Below, one piece after another: positions 1-11,716 of a stretch of 64,000 nt of DNA. The DNA is taken from assembly GCF_963576675.1 (NCBI RefSeq), contig NC_088918.1:41015501-41079500 (forward strand). Direction: 5' to 3'. Position numbers and translations under genes: made by a program. Origin of the DNA: Euphorbia lathyris. Its lineage: Eukaryota > Streptophyta > Magnoliopsida > Malpighiales > Euphorbiaceae. The notes below the pieces were generated by a model. It had not been told where the DNA came from and ran no database searches. It was given only the letters and a program-made list of their open reading frames with translations. How positions within the stretch are numbered: the first letter of the stretch is position 1; every line of letters starts with the position of its first letter.

Positions 1-1365
1 CAATTTTGTTTGAAGGAGCGTATAGAGCTCGATTAAAGTTTTGTAGGAGGGAGTGCGATGGAGAATTGGGAGAGATGATCAAATTTTAGTTTGGAAGGAT
101 CCTTGGTTACAATTGGATGTTCGACGAAGGGTGGAGTCGATTGTAATGAGGAGAATCATATGGTGGTAGTTGCTGAGTTACTTCTTCCGGGGACCCATAG
201 ATGGGATCGTGGTAAAATTGCAAATTGGTTCTCTTTGGCGGATGCTAAAATCATTTTTGACATGGTTGTGCCACAAACAGTGTGTGATGACGCTTTGGTA
301 TGGCATTTTTTGGCTAATGGGGTTTATTCGGTAAAATCTAGATATCGAAGGCTCGAGTCTGTTCGGAATAAGTTGGTGATGCCTCCTAGCTGGCAACGAA
401 TATGGTCTTTGAAGATTCTGCCCAAAATCTGGATGTTCTTATGAAATTTATACACAAAAATCTTACCTTTGCGTGTTCATTTGGCTCAACGTCATATCTC
501 TTCTCCTCTCGCCTGCATTGTCTACAGTGGTGATGCTGAACACGGTTGACATTTGTTTACCGGTGTGGTTTTGCCAGGGCATGCTGGTTGGCAGCTGATT
601 TGTCTATTCCTGGTTATGAGTGGGAGTGACTCAAGGATTGGGTGCTTCACGTGCTATCAACTGAGTCGTAAAATCTGGTTGGTCATAGAGCTATGGTGCT
701 ATGTGCTATTTAGAATTACCGAAATCATAAACTCTAGGGCACAGAGTTGAGGACGGATGTGGTGTCTATCGTTACACAAGCAGGTCGTCTACTTGAGGAG
801 TGGCTATCGGTTTGCTCAATGTCGGCATCGTGTGCTGGTGTTATTGCTGGTCAGGTGGAAGTCGGGTGGCAGCCTCCATCTCCGGTTAGCTTAAATGCAA
901 CGTGGACGCTGCAGTTTTTGTGGATAGTGGTGAAATTAGAGCGGGTGCTATTTTGCACGACAGTAATGGCTTGTTTTTGGCTTGTTATAGCAGCTTCATG
1001 TTAGGACGAACTACTGGCTGAGGCGGTTGCTATCCGAAAGGCGATGGAATGGTGTATCGAGCTGGAGTACTACGATGTGAAGTTTGAATCCAATGCGAAA
1101 TGCATTATTGATTTAATTGTCTCCAATGGTGTTGATCGCACCTAGGTTGGAGAGGTGGTTGAGGATATACGTCATCTATTAGTTCAATGTTCAATTTTTT
1201 TTCCTGACTTTCGTTCCTAGGCTAGCGAACCGTGCGGCTCATATTATGACTCATCACGCTCGTTCCAATGCTAGTTCTTTTAGTGATTGTTTAATTCCTA
1301 GTTTCCTTAGTTCTATTCTCTGTAATAAATCGTTCCAAGTTTAATTGAAGTTTAATTCCGTTTAA
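1..1365 (+). pseudogene. Decayed L1-type LINE, 3' part (zf-RVT and RNase H)
   Basis: This is the C-terminal end of a plant LINE ORF2. Positions 91-440 encode the zf-RVT segment, seen as NGVYSVKSRYR followed by WQRIWSLKILPKIWMF. From about 890 the frame NVDAAVF...AGAILHDSNG, then after a frameshift AEAVAIRKAMEW, is a type 1 RNase H. The first catalytic Asp and the Glu are visible, but the usual ESDA motif reads ESNA, so an active-site Asp is lost. Several stops and frameshifts interrupt the reading. The match fades near 1340, before an A-rich stretch at 1362-1400 that may be the old poly(A) tail. The RT core lies left of the window. It is a relic with no sign of function. Confidence 0.8.
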
Positions 1366-1481
1366 AAAAAGAGATAAATAAAAAATTTAAATATATAAAA
1401 AATATTTTACATAATAATATATATTTTTGGTATAAGATTGAAATTCGTTACCGGTATCATAAATAATGTATCATTCATGAG
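1366..1481. other. AT-rich spacer, no gene seen
   Basis: This is AT-rich sequence between the LINE tail and the MITE. I see no coding potential or repeat structure. Confidence 0.5.
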
Positions 1482-1484
1482 TAA

Positions 1485-1864
1485 GGTCATGTTCTTTGTC
1501 ACTTAATTTCAGTATCAGTAATTTTCAGTTCAGTTTAATAATTTATCATTATTTATTATAATTATAATTATGTATTGTGGTGAAGCTCTTAGCCTAGTGG
1601 TTGAGAGCTTACCTATGCCTTAGGAGGTCATGTGTTCGAATCACATCCGGGTCTGGTTGGGATTTTTCTTTCTTCTTTAATGTAAGCGCATTGCGCAAAT
1701 TTTTAAAAAAAAAATTATGTATTATAATTATTTATTATTATTTTTACAACCATTATTATTATTTTAAGATTTTTATTTTAATTATTATTATTTTTAAAAT
1801 CTAATAATATAATTTAAGTTCAGTTCAATTCAGTTTACTTAATTTCATTCAAAAGAACAGGGCC
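1485..1864. mobile_element. Tourist-like MITE (PIF/Harbinger type)
   Basis: The left end GGTCATGTTCTTT is matched in inverted orientation by the right end, which reads GGCCCTGTTCTTTT on the complement. Both continue into partly complementary subterminal sequence. The element is bounded by TAA at 1482-1484 and 1865-1867, the 3-bp target typical of PIF/Harbinger MITEs. It has no coding capacity. A SINE sits inside it and accounts for over a third of its present length. Confidence 0.7.
1577..1712 (+). mobile_element. tRNA-derived SINE nested in the MITE
   Basis: The head is tRNA-like, with an A-box-like stretch (TAGCCTAGTGGTTGAGAGC) and a B-box-like stretch (TGTTCGAATCA) about 25 bp apart, as in a Pol III internal promoter. 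It ends in an A-rich tail at 1703-1714. An 11-bp target-site duplication, AATTATGTATT, flanks it at 1566-1576 and 1713-1723, confirming retroposition. The tail is short and the body does not fold as a complete tRNA, so this is a SINE and not a tRNA gene. Confidence 0.8.
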
Positions 1865-1945
1865 TAAGACACCTTAACCGGGAGTGATTAAACTCTAGAA
1901 TACTCAAATTAAATAGTGTATTTTGTAAATAGATCACTACTAAAA

Positions 1946-2072
1946 GGGGAAAATTAAAAAATTGGGTCAAATGGGAGACTCATTTACATTTTTAGACCCA
2001 TTAAGAACCAACTTACATACATAGACTATACCCTAGCCACTTTCCCAAAATGCCCTTCATATATATATAAGA
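1946..2072 (+). repeat. Left terminal inverted repeat of the MULE
   Basis: It starts GGGGAAAATTA and is the imperfect inverse of 54804-54926. The shared core includes CAAATGGGAG, TTTTTAGACCCA, AAGAACCAACTTA and the block ending CCCTTCATATATATA. It lies directly upstream of the predicted Ulp1-like start at 2208, so it may include that gene's promoter. Confidence 0.85.
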
Positions 2073-2419
2073 ACTTATGCATTTTCAACCCTCCTTACTA
2101 TCAAACATCTACGAATTCGAAACGCCAACTCCAAACTCAAACCAAGAGCATCTCCAACACCACTCATCTTTGCATTTCTTCTTCCAGAGTCTTCCAAATC
2201 GATTTCAATGGCAAGAACCGACAAGAAGGTATGTTAGTTTGCGATTTTGGAATAGGTTTTAATGCTTCTCTGTCTATATTATGGTATATTACTTCTCATG
2301 TGATTTATTAGGAGGGTTTATACTTTTTCTGTGTTTACTCGTTAGTTGATAGCTTCGTTTTGCAAGAATGATACTTAGAAATAGTTAAAATCAGTTTTTT
2401 GGACTTAATTTTGCAGAAA

Positions 2420-2600
2420 CGACCAATTCGCGAATATGATTTTACTTCGTGAAAATTGCAACCTGTGAAGGAAAATCACATTCGCGAATAGACATAGGTA
2501 TCTGAGATAGGTTTCGCATATTATAAATTCGTAAAGTAAAAAACATATATGCTAATTCGCGAATGAGCTTCTCAATTCGCGTATTTCAAATTCGCGAAGT
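2420..2600. repeat. Cluster of TTCGCGAA-type palindromes, left MULE end
   Basis: ATTCGCGAAT or close variants recur at about 2427, 2482, 2560 and 2590, within intron 1 of the Ulp1-like gene. The same motif clusters near 39430-39740 and 54430-54570 in the MULE. This could be a subterminal protein-binding repeat, but that is inference. Confidence 0.5.
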
Positions 2601-4935
2601 GGTTATGTACTCGATTATTCAGTCATTGACTTTTGAACTACTTTGTGATGTTGAAGGATGGTCATTCTAAGTCTGATTCCAAAAAGAGGAAGAGGACATC
2701 AACAGATAGGAAGAGTACCAAAGGCATCACTTTCAAGTACCCCTACACCTTAGATACAAAAGCTACTATCAAAGTTCATTCTGATGCTGAGCTGATGAAG
2801 AAAGTGAAAGAAAAATTATCAGTGCAGTTGGACATGTTGAGGAAAACATGCCTTGGGCATTTTATGGACTTCGATATGTATTCGTTGTCCAGTCCTTTAT
2901 ACCATGGGGTTCTTACAAGAGAGATCAAACCTGAAAATGAAAAATACAGAGAGATGTGGTTCAACATCAATGGGGTTGAACTGAAATTCGGTCAGCGTGA
3001 ATTCAGACTTATAACCGGGTTGAGACTAGGTGATCTGGTACCAATTTTAAAGCGGATGAGTAATTACAAAAGGGAAAACAGATTGAGGAATCTATACTTC
3101 GGAGGTAGACCGAGCATAAAGCATAAAAATATATTTGAGACCTTCTTAGAGACTAATTGGGACAAGAAAAATAATGATGATGCATTGGCCATGGCTATGT
3201 TGTTCATTATATCATCAACCTAACTGATTTCCCCACCGTGTTTAACTCGTTTCCATGGGGTGTGCCTGCTTGGGATGAGTTGTACAAGATGATGGAACGG
3301 GCTGTATCCGCTCCATCAAGGATAAAGGCATTTGAGGAGTTCCACAAGCAACAAAAGAAGAAGAAGGTCGTCCCATATCAGCTTCATAGATTAGCACAAG
3401 CTTTCCATATATGTTTTGTATATTCATTTGATTTCCTTCATGTTAGATTTCAACTGTATTGATTTTTATTTAATACTTTGTAGGCTTGGATATTGGAGAT
3501 ATGGAGTGCACCTCATAAATACTATATGAGGAGACAGAAGACCGAATACCCTCGTATATGTCGGTGGATAAATGCAAAGAATATAACTTTCTCAAAAGCC
3601 GTGATTTTTTTTAATGTAAGTACATATGTTTTGTGTACATAATTAATATGTGTTTTGGATGTAAGTAATATGTGCTTATGGAGTTTAGTTTGTTTACATG
3701 TTTTCAGTCAACTGACGTGCCAGCATTTGATTTTATGATTGAGGAAGATGAGGCAAAGTGCAAATGGTATGCGCCAATAAAGGATTATTTAGATGGGAAA
3801 GCTGTATACCTTGATGTGTTATTCGAACATTATAAGGGGTCTGAGTTGGGTGAAGAAGAGGAGAAAAATGAGGAAGAGAATGTTGTAGGTAATCAAGGTG
3901 AAGAGGATAAGAAGAATGAGGAGGAAGAGGATGATGAGATGGATAAGGAGGAGCGAATTAGAAACGAGAAGAGGTGTAAGAAGAAGAATGAAGATTATAG
4001 GGTGGATGTACAGGCAAATGAGGAAGAAGAAAGGAAGGCAAGGATGCGAGAGAGATTTTAAATGTTGAAGGTGGAACTTAAAGATTCATTGGCGGATGAG
4101 TTGGTGCGAAAGATGAGATCGGAGTTTAGTGAGTCTAATAGGCAGGAGAGGGTGGAGTTGAAGGAGGAGTTGAGGGCTGAGATTAAGGCAGATCAGATGG
4201 GAGAGCGTAATGGAGGTGGTATGTATATGAATTTAGACTTTATGGTGGAAATAGGAGGGGGGTGGGTGAGAAGAACATTGTTGAAGAGCCAAGGAAGAAA
4301 AAGTTGGTTGATAAGGATATTAAGGAAGCTGGGGAGAGGAAAGAAGAGAAATGTGGGGAGGATAAGAATAAAGAAGGGGAGAGGAAAGAAGAGAAGGATG
4401 GAGAGGTGATTGAAATTTGTGATGACACCGAACCACAAGAAATGATCCCCGAAAAGGTATATGAGTTAAAATGTTTATATACATTTAGTGTTTTAAAAAT
4501 GTATCTTAAACTATGGTCGGTCATTATGCTTTGACAGGAAGAAACTATAAGTTTAAGTGACCACACACAAACCGCCATCGATGTACCTACAAGTGTTGCG
4601 CATCAAAGAAGCGAGGATACGCCTCAGCCATTGAAGGCGGTGCGACAAAGGAAGCGATCACAGCATGTGACAACACCCTACATTGAGGGAAAGAAAAAAA
4701 GGCAACTAAGAATGTGGCTAATAAGGTACTGTAGACACCGAGTCGGAGGACCTGTGACGAAAACCTTTAACAAAACGGTTGAAGCGGTTGGTTCCGGGAA
4801 AATTTTGAAAGAGAAAAGCGTATAATAATAAAACGGTGAGTCAACGAGAATCGCGGTCGTTGAATGAACGGCTCATGGACGCTCCGCGACGTAGAGCAAG
4901 CGCCTAGCGGCAGCCGACATGTGTCCGACGACAGT

Positions 4936-5104
4936 CGTTGGGCGAGCGCCCGACGGCCGCTGGGCGGACGCCCAACATCAGTTGGGCGTACGCCCAACGA
5001 TTGTTGGGCGTTCGCCCAACAATGTTGGGCGTTCGCCCAACCAGGGTGGGCGATCGCCCAACCCCCTTTGGGCGACGCCCAATTTTACTCGGGCGTCGCC
5101 CAAA
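4936..5104. repeat. GC-rich palindrome array upstream of the LTR TATA box
   Basis: It is a run of about eight short palindromes of the form TTGGGCG-NN-CGCCCAA with varying central bases and spacers. It ends about 20 bp upstream of the TATA box. Each unit can form a hairpin. The 3' LTR counterpart (35907-36054) has a different set and order of units. Confidence 0.85.
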
Positions 5105-5124
5105 GTTCCGTGGATCCGTTTGCC

Positions 5125-5131
5125 TATATAA
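5125..5131 (+). promoter_or_regulatory. TATA box of the 5' LTR
   Basis: TATATAA lies directly after the GC-rich palindrome array and is conserved at 36075-36081 in the 3' LTR. It is the likely core promoter for the genomic RNA. Confidence 0.7.
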
Positions 5132-7467
5132 GGCACGGATCCCCATGCATTTGAGAGGAGGATTTTCTTGGAGCTTTCTCACTCTAAACATTTTTAGAGA
5201 GAGAAATTCAATCTTTTGGAGAAAATATTTTTTTTCCCAAAAAAAATCCAAATTTTCCAAAAGTTAAAATTTTACCAAAAATACAAAAAACACCGGAAAA
5301 GCACGATTCGTGGAATCAACCGACTTCAACTGTCAATACCGAACTTGAGGTATTATCCGAGGACTAGACTCGTTTTATTTTATTTAATTTATTTCCTTTA
5401 TTTATTTTGTTTTATGTTATAATTTTATTTATTTAGTTATTCATTTATTTATCACGTTTTATTTAATTTTTCGTATTTATTTAGTTTTCGTCTCGTATTA
5501 GATAAATGTTCGGTTTTGTTTTTAAATAAGAAACCTCGTTTTGATATCCCAATACGAACCGTGATCCGATTAAAAGGTAGTTCGGGTATTAAAAACGTTG
5601 TAATTATAAGTTTTTTTGAAAAGATATTTCCGAATAACGTTTTAAAATAAAAAACGTCGTTTTAGGAAACTTCGTTATAGACTATGATCCATTTTTTGTA
5701 GTTCGGAGATCCAAAACGATTGAATTAGACTTAATTTAAAGCTTTTGAACGAATCTGGAAAGTTGTGGACTGTTTCTGTAATTCTTCTCTTTCTGTAATT
5801 CTTCTCTTTCTGTAAATCTGCTGAAATGTAAAAAATGCTGTTTTGGTCCCTTTTTCCCAACTTTTAGGCTTTTGGTCCTTTATATATATATGTGTATTTA
5901 TGAAATATATACTTTCAAACTATTTTTAAATACTTTGTACATATGTTTGTTTATATGTATATATTTCCTATTTAATTCATTTAAACTATATTGGGTATTA
6001 TTTTTAGAGGATTATTTATTTAGGCATCTTGGGTAATTAATTAGAAGGTGTTTTGAGGATAATTAGGAGTTATTTTGATGTTTAATGTATATTTGGGAGA
6101 GTTATTTCTCATATATTTATTATGATAGTTATTTTGGGGATATAAGGTTTATTTTCTTATTAACAATAAACTTGGTTCATTATTTTATATGTTTTAAGTA
6201 TGATAAAAGTGTATTATATTTAGTATCTTTCATTTTCATTATTATGTATATATTTAGCTATATTAGGTGGTATCCTTTACTTGGTTTTTTAAATTATATG
6301 TATATCACTATTTTCAAATATAGATATATATATGTATATGCTCATTTTTTTACCCTTTTGGCATTTGGGGATATAGGTTTTAAATTAGTTTCCATTTGAT
6401 GAATTTGGGATTGGTTTTAAATTAGTTTCCATTTGATGAATTTGGGATTGGTTCATTTGTTGTTGTGATTATGATAATGTTCAAGATTGTTTCAATTGAG
6501 TGAAAAGGGGAAAATAAACCACAAAAAAGAGAATTTAATTTATTTATTTAAGCTTGATTTTTAGAGGCTTCTAATGTAAATAGAACGTTTTCTTGACCTC
6601 TTTAACCCATTTCTTAAAATCATCACGTTTTAAAACCTTAATCCGTTCCAACGACGGATTAAGCGAATCTTGTAATTAAAATCGTTTTCATTGTGAATAA
6701 TAGAGTTTTGAATTGTTTTCTTAAATGATTTGTACAAAATAAATTGACTTGTATGCCTAACCATGTTTTCGGGTTAAAATTCTTTATTCCACGTCTTCAA
6801 ACGCTTGAGTCGTTCCAACGGCGATTCGAGTGAACGTCATTAACGGGGTTTTGAAACGTACCTAAATCGTTCCAACGGCGATTAAGGTACGAACCATGTA
6901 AATAAACTCATTTTTGGGAAGTGAGTTTGGTTTAGAGTTAGTGTGTAATACGAAGCATAAATCACATTGTAAACAAATCAATTCTTTCTTCTCCCCCCTC
7001 TCTCTCCTATGTATTTGGAACTGATGTAAATGGGTGATTCTTTACCAAAGTGGCTTTTCAATAATATATGCTCAAAACGGTTTTCAAAACGAGAAAGAAA
7101 AGGTTTCAAATGAATTTTAAACTTAAAGAAATATGCGATTAGTCTGTTATCGCCTAACACGCTGAGTAGGAGGCCGGTGGTTCATAACCGGGCGATGTCG
7201 GGGTGCCTAGTAGCCTTTCTCCGAAAAGGAGCTAGCCTTCTCGGCTCGTACCTAAGTTTCCCGAACCCTCACCGGTCTCCCGCAAGGGATCGGTGTTCAT
7301 TTTCCCATTCGTGGGTGGCGACTCTTCCATACTCCGAGCTCCGGTCCTGCCGAGCAGCTTGATTCCACGATTGGTTGCTTTCGGCGCCAATCACCGCTTA
7401 CGTCGCCATGAGGTGTCCACCCCCCGGTCCGCCCTGGAGATTAGGCCGCGGCACCTCGTCTAACAAG

Positions 7468-7485
7468 TGGCGACTCTGTTGGGGA
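7468..7485 (+). promoter_or_regulatory. Primer binding site, Tat-like element
   Basis: TGGCGACTCTGTTGGGGA begins three bases after the 5' LTR. The TGG start fits pairing with a tRNA CCA end, and the TGGCGACTC form resembles the tRNA-Arg-type site reported for Ogre elements. The exact tRNA was not checked. Confidence 0.7.
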
Positions 7486-9391
7486 AGCGAGAAATTTGAT
7501 TCCGAAAGGCGTGTATTAAGCCCTTAACGGGGACGGATCGTATTATTTCTTTTCGTATGCATTCATGTGCATTATTGCAAACCTTTTGGGTAATTTCCGC
7601 GAAACCTCTAGCGAGAGTCCATTCGTCACTCGAAAGAGGCTAGTGTAAGTTCCCCCTTACAGTAAGGCGCCAAAGGGTCCCCATCCATTCGTTAGGGGTG
7701 AATTTGTGCGGTCCTGTGAGGTCCCGCGATCAGCCGTGTCAGCATATAGTAGCCTTAGAAGTTGCCATAGGATTACCCGTTACTATTTTTGATGTGATGA
7801 ATGAATCAGTTCGTGTTTTCAAATTGCCATGATACGTGTCTAATCCTAAAATATGCAAAGAAAAAGAAACGATGCGTTAATATATACTCTTAAACCGATA
7901 TACAAACTACCCCAAAACATCGAAACGATTCGAACTAAAGACGACTTAGTCATCTCGTATGAATGAACTCGTGCGACTCGCCTGGTCCCTTTCCATGTCC
8001 CGAAGAAGGCACGTGTTTAGGAAATGCATTATGACGTAAGCACGTATTAGTTCAAATCGCTTTGATATCAAGGATAGTTATATCTCGATTCAAAAGACTA
8101 TATTAACAGTAGCCGTTATTCATATTCTTTAAATAGGTTGGGATGGAACGAGATTATGACGAAACGAAAACAAAGAACATTTCTGTTTCGAATGACCCCA
8201 TTGTAACGTAAAGAGTTTCGCAAACGTGGCCCGTCCCTTCCGAATAAAAGACGAGCTCTTACGTTATGCCTTGTGTCGTTCTTAAGAGAAATGGACGTGT
8301 CCGCAAAAGTGACTAAGAAAATAAAAGAAAAGCAAAAATAAACAAACGACCAAAGTCATTCTGTATCTACAATGTATACCCATCCCAAGGGTAGTTAAAG
8401 AAAATGAATCAATACCGTTGAATACGTGTCTTGAGCTGGTACGTATGCCGTTTAAAATCACAAAGCCGAATTAAGCTAAACCACATAATTGAGCCATATG
8501 GACGAGACTGTGGGTTTGACTAATGACTCGATCATTTCGACCGTTACCAAAACTACAAGAAATATGGCCCGATATGCACGTTTGCTTAAACTCGTGCCAA
8601 AGTGAAAAGGACGGTAATATCCCTGCTTCGAATAGACATGCGATTCAACGAAACGTTGATTTTCTATAACCACGCTAAGGGGATATATCCCGTAGATTGG
8701 AATAAAGAGTTGTTAGCCGAAAGAGTACCGTGCGCTCAAATAAGACTCGCCGTCTTTTCACATAGCCAAAAAGAGCAAACGGGTTCTTAACGCTAGAAAC
8801 AAACACGTTACGCAATGAGTCCGTTCCTTAAAATAAAAAATGCTTTCATCACTGAATAAGCATGCGGTTACGTCTCTCGATAAAATCCAAAAGATCCCAT
8901 CGTATTCCAAAAATCGAGACACGAACCCACGCGAATAAAAGGAAACGAATCATTGTCAGTAACGAACGATTGGACTAAAAGAATAACTCGTACCACGTCT
9001 AAAAACCGAGATGCTCTCAAAGGGAGTCAAAACCCGAGCTAATGCATCTCATAAAATGACAAAAGATGGGTTATTCCGACAGGACAATCCATTTGGTCGA
9101 TATCTTAGTCACCAAACGCTGATACGTTAAAACGAACTGTATTGTCTGATGAATGATTTACTTTTCCGCAATAATCGACGGCATCACGTGTCCCATGGAC
9201 CGCAATGTGAGCCCCAAACCAAAATCCTAGGAAAGAGACTTGGACCATCGAGTGGGTGGAGGAATAAGGGTGGAAGAGAGATGCTGTGATACGTGTAATT
9301 AGACTAACGTTTGTTCTTCTTATCTTATATATCCGTAAATAATAAACGCACACACCACGAATCATGCATATAAAATCGTGCATACATACTA
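7486..9391 (+). other. Long 5' untranslated region of the Tat-like element
   Basis: About 1.9 kb lies between the PBS and the gag start, with no long open frame on either strand. Ogre elements often have an extra ORF1 in this place. I see none here, intact or clearly decayed. Confidence 0.6.
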
Positions 9392-10067
9392 ATGGATACC
9401 GTTCACGCAGACGTCATCATTAAGCGGTTGTGGTACCGAGAGAGCATTCGGTTAGTAAGGCAGTTTGATCAGCTACAGATTGACAGTTCTGAATCGGCAA
9501 TTGTGGCTTCTGATTCGTCTTCATCCGGGTATACTCATTCTTCCGTCAGCATGTCTGCGACCGACGAAAAGGTGGCCGGATTGGAAAACTCTGTGAACAA
9601 CATTAATGAGCAGTTAGCCGCGATAGTGGCCCAGATAGCTAAGTTGGCCATGAAAGATGACAAAAGTGGCAGTAAGCACGCTGAGAATGAGGTGAACGAT
9701 GGTCCTCGCTTTGGGAATGAGGATGACTATCAGGATTATATCCGAAAGCAGCTGGAGAAAGAGAAAGCTAAGGAGGAGGAGTGGAAGCAACACATCACTC
9801 AGGAGGTGCAGGATCTACGTGGGGGAAGTTCCGGGAGTCAGGACTTTTATAACTTGAAGAATTGTTTATCGGCAACGGCTTTGCCTTTGAAATTCTGGCT
9901 CCCTGATATGAAAAAGTTCGATGGAACTGGAGATCCCACTGCCCACATGAATCAGTATATTGCTGTAATGAAGCACACGATCCTGACTGAGGACCAAGTC
10001 CTGGGGCTGTTTAACACTTATCTGGAGGGGGCTGCCCTCACATGGTTTCATACATTGCCAATGGTGA
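9392..10067 (+). CDS. Gag, first part: N-terminus and start of capsid-like module 1
   Basis: It opens with ATG at 9392. The N-terminal part is Ser-rich and then charged and probably coiled-coil (EKEKAKEEEWKQH). Capsid module 1 follows (KKFDGTGDPTAHMNQY ... EGAALTWFHTLP), the retrotransposon gag-family signature. The frame is cut at 10067 by the Athila-like element and resumes in frame at 18435 with KRDWKELAKSF, counting the 5-bp target duplication once. No stop is seen in this part. Confidence 0.85.
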
Positions 10068-11612
10068 TGTTAAGCCCAAAATATACCTAAAATATCATTA
10101 ATATTTACATCAATATTGTTACGAATTTATGTTATTTATGTCTGTTTAGATTACTTTTACTCTCGAATATCTTTCTTTCTTGCAAGGTACCTAAATATTT
10201 GGTAAAATCCAAATAGGAACGAAAAAGGATCTAAAACAGAAGAAAAACCCTTCAAAAGGAGTCAAAGACGACGTAAATCAAAAGCGCCAAGTCGAGGACA
10301 CGAACGAAAGCAAGAAGTAATAAAACTTGCCGGGCAGCGACAGTGAATCTCGAACCCGCGGCCGCGACACGCGTGGTATAGCTATTTCTCCCCTTCGTCC
10401 GACGCCCAACTTAATGCTACGTCATTCACGGCCGCAGATTACTATCCTCGGTAAGTGCAGAAAATTTACAAAGAGCATTTAACACATGCTGAAATCCAAG
10501 AAACACGTTCGTTCAAGTGGATAAAGACGTCCTTTCACAACGGACACGACTCTTAACCAACGGATACATCACTTCAGTCACAACCCTTCAACATCTATAA
10601 ATAAAGAGTTGATATGGAGAGAAAAGTTGTTGTTGTTGTTTTTATGTTATGTAACATGTTATGTTATGTTATGTAATGTAATATTGAGAGAGTTAGATTA
10701 GAGCAAAGTTTATGTAGAAACTCTAACTCAGAAATGAGTCAGAGATTAGAGTTCGATTCTGTAAAAAGCAATATGGTGTACACACATTGTTTATAAGATA
10801 ATTACAAACACAGTAGCATTTAGATTCGGTCTTATTAGTTTACATTTTGGTAGAGGCCGTCCGCATCCCTATAACGAAGATACAACGAGAAGATTGAGTA
10901 GAGGATCCGCCCCGGAGTCTGACAAACTCTAACGAAGCCCAAGGGAAGAATTGACAACCTTTCACTTGCAATCGTCAAAAGTTTCCATGCATTTTGTTCT
11001 CTGTAAACTTGTTTCAATTTATATTTCATCTAATAAAGTTGGTTCTCTTCAATTCATTTTTAAGTAGCACTTATGGTAACCAATCCACTAAAGTGAGTTC
11101 TGGTGTTTTCATTAAACGTAGTTAAATTCAAAATCATTACAAGGAAACTTTGTTGAACAACCTAAACGAGTTGGTACTTTTAATGTTAAAGATTAGTACC
11201 AGGTTGATTAGGGCACGATACTTTGGATTAAGATCGAAAGCAGTTCAAAGCCCAATACATTGAAGGAGCTTATGATATTACATTTTCATAATGTACAAAG
11301 TTTAAAGTTGACTTCTTTGCTTAATGTAAATGAATACATTTAATCGTCTTTCTAAAAAGAACTAAATGTTCCTGTTTTGTAAATTCATCCCTAAATCAGA
11401 AGACATTTCTAACACTCTACACATTCTACCCTAATTCTTGTTCAATCAATTTCAAAACCAAACCAATTTCAAATAACGTTTATTTATTTTATAAACCTTA
11501 AATTGTATTTAAACTGAATTAATATAAGTTTTCGTTAAAAAGCGTTCTCTGTGGGATCGATATCTTTTTATTACTACAAGCGAAACCGTGCACTTGCGGA
11601 AATCGCCCAACA
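10068..11612 (+). repeat. 5' LTR of the Athila-like element
   Basis: It is 1545 bp, starts TGTTAAGCCC and ends GCCCAACA. A TATAAATA box is at 10596-10603, followed by a short TGTTA-type microsatellite near 10645-10680. Its partner is 16880-18429. Confidence 0.9.
10596..10603 (+). promoter_or_regulatory. TATA box of the Athila-like LTR
   Basis: TATAAATA is repeated at 17406-17413 in the 3' LTR. Its position about a third of the way into the LTR fits a U3/R core promoter. Confidence 0.6.
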
Positions 11613-11618
11613 AGTTTT

Positions 11619-11716
11619 TGGCGTCGTTGCCGGGGATACAATAATTAAGTATACGGTATATGGTGCCGTTCCCGCAACTTTGCCTCAACAAGTTTTTGGC
11701 GCCGTTGCCGGGGAAC
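11619..11716 (+). promoter_or_regulatory. Two tandem primer binding sites, Athila-like element
   Basis: The first site, at 11619-11636 (TGGCGTCGTTGCCGGGGA), follows the LTR. A second and better copy, at 11697-11716 (TGGCGCCGTTGCCGGGGAAC), lies 78 bp downstream. Both are preceded by CAACAAGTTTT, so the LTR-PBS junction seems to have been tandemly duplicated. Confidence 0.75.

Larger units (their letters stand above)
4730..7465 (+). repeat. 5' LTR of the Tat-like element
   Basis: It is 2736 bp, begins TGTAGACACC and ends CTCGTCTAACA. It is highly similar to 35637-38397. Differences include the palindrome array near 4936-5104, a roughly 45-bp tandem duplication at about 6390-6440 present only here, and a block with a short inverted repeat (around 36746-36780) present only in the 3' LTR. 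Small open frames inside, such as 6085-6399, occur in both copies in AT-rich sequence and are not convincing genes. Confidence 0.9.

Noticed and set aside
1577..1655. A tRNA gene
   Set aside because: A- and B-box-like stretches exist, but acceptor and anticodon stems do not pair properly, and a target duplication plus A-tail show a SINE.
4936..5104. CRISPR-like repeat array
   Set aside because: The palindromes have no constant-length unique spacers and lie in a plant LTR promoter.
6085..6399. A 104-codon gene, also at 37054-37368
   Set aside because: It is present in both LTRs in AT-rich sequence, Tyr/Phe/Ile-rich and without any motif.
10835..11029. A conserved 64-codon minus-strand gene, identical at 17651-17845
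   Set aside because: The identity only reflects the two LTR copies of the Athila-like element.
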